Below are positions 6,640-7,643 of a DNA stretch of 7,643 bases, piece by piece. This DNA is from an uncultured Kroppenstedtia sp. (GTDB taxonomy: Bacteria > Bacillota > Bacilli > Thermoactinomycetales > DSM-45169), in assembly GCA_959600065.1 (NCBI GenBank), contig CAUGKZ010000072.1, forward strand, positions 1 through 7,643, written 5' to 3'. The notes under the pieces are model-generated. The model was given only the letters and a program-made list of their open reading frames with translations. It had not been told where the DNA came from and searched no databases. Numbering within the stretch: the stretch's first letter is position 1; every line of letters begins with the position of its first letter. The translations under genes were made by a program, and so were the position numbers.

Positions 6640-6653
6640 TGTAACCGGTTACA
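6640..6653. promoter_or_regulatory. Operator O1 at the rbs transcription start, RbsR and possible CcpA site
   Basis: TGTAACCGGTTACA is a perfect 14-bp palindrome, identical to the core of the downstream operator and centred 47 bp from it. It begins 5 bp after the -10 hexamer and covers the predicted start point near 6652, so a bound repressor would block promoter use. It also fits the cre consensus. Confidence 0.87.
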
Positions 6654-6658
6654 CACAG

Positions 6659-6686
6659 ATTATACCTTCTGCAAATAGCGTGTCAA
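6659..6686 (-). promoter_or_regulatory. Sigma-A type promoter of the rbs operon
   Basis: On the minus strand the -35 is TTGACA (6681-6686) and the -10 is TATAAT (6659-6664), both full consensus, separated by 16 bp. The predicted start is near 6652, giving a leader of about 79 nt before rbsR. An A/T-rich stretch lies upstream of the -35. Such a strong promoter makes sense only if tightly repressed, which the two operators would provide. Confidence 0.9.
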
Positions 6687-6755
6687 GCTCCAATAGATAG
6701 AAATTTGAACCCAATGTGAAGTCCTGCGGAGCATGCAATTACGGTTTTAATAGAA

Positions 6756-6782
6756 AAGCACCACGGGTTTTCCATGGTGCTT
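6756..6782 (-). terminator. Rho-independent terminator after the small Cys-rich gene
   Basis: AAGCACCA (6756-6763) and TGGTGCTT (6775-6782) form a perfect 8-bp stem with an 11-nt loop that can add two G-C pairs. On the minus strand the stem runs into TTTTCTATT. It begins 5 nt after the stop of the small gene and separates the aldehyde dehydrogenase unit from the rbs promoter. Confidence 0.8.
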
Positions 6783-6787
6783 CTGCG

Positions 6788-6943
6788 TCAAACTTGAGAG
6801 GGTTTCTCCGGCCGATCTTTACAAAAGTGACACATCGGATCTGAACAAGCTTCTTCCAACCATTCATCACACACAGGACAAAACATAGCGTCAACATCCT
6901 CATTGAATCCTACTCTACCATGACATACTGGACATCGCTCCAC
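6788..6943 (-). CDS. Small Cys-rich protein, putative zinc ribbon, unknown function
   Basis: A 51-residue protein if started at GTG 6943. It has CPVC near residues 4-7 and CPVC near 22-25, 14 residues apart, then a single Cys and a CHFC motif (C33, C38, C41). Two CxxC knuckles in this arrangement suggest one zinc ribbon, and the extra three cysteines suggest a second partial or full metal site. The C-terminal tail is basic and Pro-containing (KDRPEKPSQV). I do not recognise the family and assign no function. GTG 6943 is preferred because AAAGGTGG (6951-6958) lies 7 nt upstream. The same frame stays open back to the aldehyde dehydrogenase stop, with a TTG at 7009 that would add 22 residues but has AGGA only 3-4 nt away. 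It lies between that gene and a terminator, so it may be co-transcribed with it. Confidence 0.55.
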   Translation of the reverse strand: MERCPVCHGRVGFNEDVDAMFCPVCDEWLEEACSDPMCHFCKDRPEKPSQV

Positions 6944-7011
6944 TGAATAACCACCTTTTATCACAGCTGAGGAACCCGGTATTTTAAAGTTTAAACAGAG
7001 GTCGATCAATT

Positions 7012-7028
7012 TCCTGTCTCTTACAGGA
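7012..7028. repeat. Short inverted repeat between the aldehyde dehydrogenase and small Cys-rich genes
   Basis: TCCTGT (7012-7017) and ACAGGA (7023-7028) form a perfect 6-bp stem with a 5-nt loop. No T-run follows on the minus strand, so it does not look like a terminator. Folding would hide the AGGA before the alternative TTG start at 7009. Confidence 0.4.
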
Positions 7029-7033
7029 GAAGC

Positions 7034-7643
7034 TCATTTCATAATCCTGCGGAGTACTTTCAATCCGTTTTTACTGGAGGGATAGCGAAAGGGAAGATCA
7101 AACTTTTGCGTCTGTTTGAGGACGCTCTTCTGGTGAGAGAAACAGTCAAAGCTGTGTTTGCCATGATAGTTTCCGAGCCCGCTGTTGCCCACACCGCCGA
7201 AGGGGAGATGGGGAGTGGCCAAGTGCATGATGGTGTCATTGATACATCCGCCACCGAAGGAGATGGAGCGCAGGATCTTCTCCTGTTTTCCACGGTTGTT
7301 GGAAAAATAATAGAGAGCCAGCGGTTTGGGCTGCGCCGTCACCTGTTCCACCACTTGGGAGAGATCCCGAAAAGTCAGGATGGGCAGGATCGGGCCGAAA
7401 ATTTCATCTTCCATCACCGATTGTCCCCATGTGACGCCCTCTAGCAAGGTGGGAGCGATCTTCAGCTGTTCCGGATCCGTCTCCCCGCCGAGGATGGCAG
7501 TTCCTTCTTGAAGATAGGCGTTGAGGCGGTTAAAGTGCTTCTCATTCACTATTCGGGTGTAATCGGGATTTTGTAGGGGAGTCTCCCCGTAAAACTGCCG
7601 GATCGCCTTCCCCAGCTGCTGGATCAGCTCTTCTTTTCTCTCT
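7034..7643 (-). CDS. Aldehyde dehydrogenase, class 3-like (YwdH/ALDH3 type), C-terminal part
   Basis: The gene continues past the window edge; about 202 C-terminal residues are visible, compared with roughly 455 for the family. It would oxidise an aldehyde to the acid with NAD(P). The visible part has EDEIFGPILPIL, the conserved EIFGP block of the cofactor site, then LALYYFSNN, GGGCINDTIMHLATPHLPFGGVGNSGLGNYHGK and FDCFSHQKSVL. These are typical of the ALDH3 group, which includes fatty and aromatic aldehyde dehydrogenases and Bacillus YwdH. The catalytic cysteine lies in the missing N-terminal half, so activity and substrate cannot be judged. A GTG at 7549 is internal, because the frame reads on without a stop into homologous-looking sequence (NPDYTRIVNEKHFNRL). 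No frameshift is seen. It is transcribed in the same direction as rbs but is separated by a terminator. Confidence 0.9.
   Translation of the reverse strand, partial: ERKEELIQQLGKAIRQFYGETPLQNPDYTRIVNEKHFNRLNAYLQEGTAILGGETDPEQLKIAPTLLEGVTWGQSVMEDEIFGPILPILTFRDLSQVVEQVTAQPKPLALYYFSNNRGKQEKILRSISFGGGCINDTIMHLATPHLPFGGVGNSGLGNYHGKHSFDCFSHQKSVLKQTQKFDLPFRYPSSKNGLKVLRRIMK

Noticed and set aside
6610..6655. The start-point palindrome plus the downstream pyrimidine-rich tract as a transcription attenuator in the rbs leader.
   Set aside because: The RNA stem would be only 5 bp and the T-rich tract begins some 20 nt later, so it does not have terminator geometry; no competing antiterminator or ligand-binding fold is visible.
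6722..7054. The 10-mer TCCTGCGGAG occurs at 6722-6731 and again at 7045-7054.
   Set aside because: In a window of this size about two dozen repeated 10-mers are expected by chance, and the flanks do not match.

Overview
The window holds a complete ribose utilisation operon on the minus strand in the order rbsR-rbsK-rbsD-rbsA-rbsC-rbsB. It is flanked by a convergent Hsp20-like gene on the left and the 3' end of a minus-strand aldehyde dehydrogenase gene followed by a small Cys-rich gene on the right. Gene order, strong Shine-Dalgarno sites, frequent TTG/GTG starts, a CcpA-like LacI regulator and a cre-like operator all point to a spore-forming Bacillota of moderately high G+C. A thermoactinomycete-type or Bacillaceae relative is my inference; no marker in the window settles the genus.

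Layout. Positions 26-478 (+): small alpha-crystallin-domain protein. Positions 479-810: non-coding or nearly so, ending in a perfect 13-bp inverted repeat that is the operon terminator and probably also stops the convergent gene. Positions 811-6573 (-): the rbs genes, tightly packed. rbsR/rbsK and rbsK/rbsD each overlap by the four bases TTGA, rbsD and rbsA are 14 nt apart, rbsA/rbsC share TGATG, and rbsB stands 49 nt after rbsC. Positions 6574-6700: control region with a full-consensus promoter (TTGACA, 16 bp, TATAAT) and two near-identical palindromes centred on TGTAACCGGTTACA. Positions 6756-6782: terminator. Positions 6788-6943 (-): small Cys-rich putative zinc-ribbon protein. Positions 7034-7643 (-): C-terminal part of a class 3-like aldehyde dehydrogenase that continues beyond the window.

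How it works together. RbsB binds ribose outside the membrane, RbsC is the permease, and RbsA is the double ATPase. RbsD interconverts pyranose and furanose forms, and RbsK phosphorylates ribose to ribose 5-phosphate. RbsR, encoded first, probably represses its own operon through the two palindromes, one lying at the predicted transcription start and one just before its ribosome binding site. Both palindromes also fit the cre consensus, so CcpA may act there too.

I see no previously undescribed system here. The most informative points are the dual operator/cre architecture, the non-ATG translationally coupled starts, and the small Cys-rich protein after the aldehyde dehydrogenase gene.
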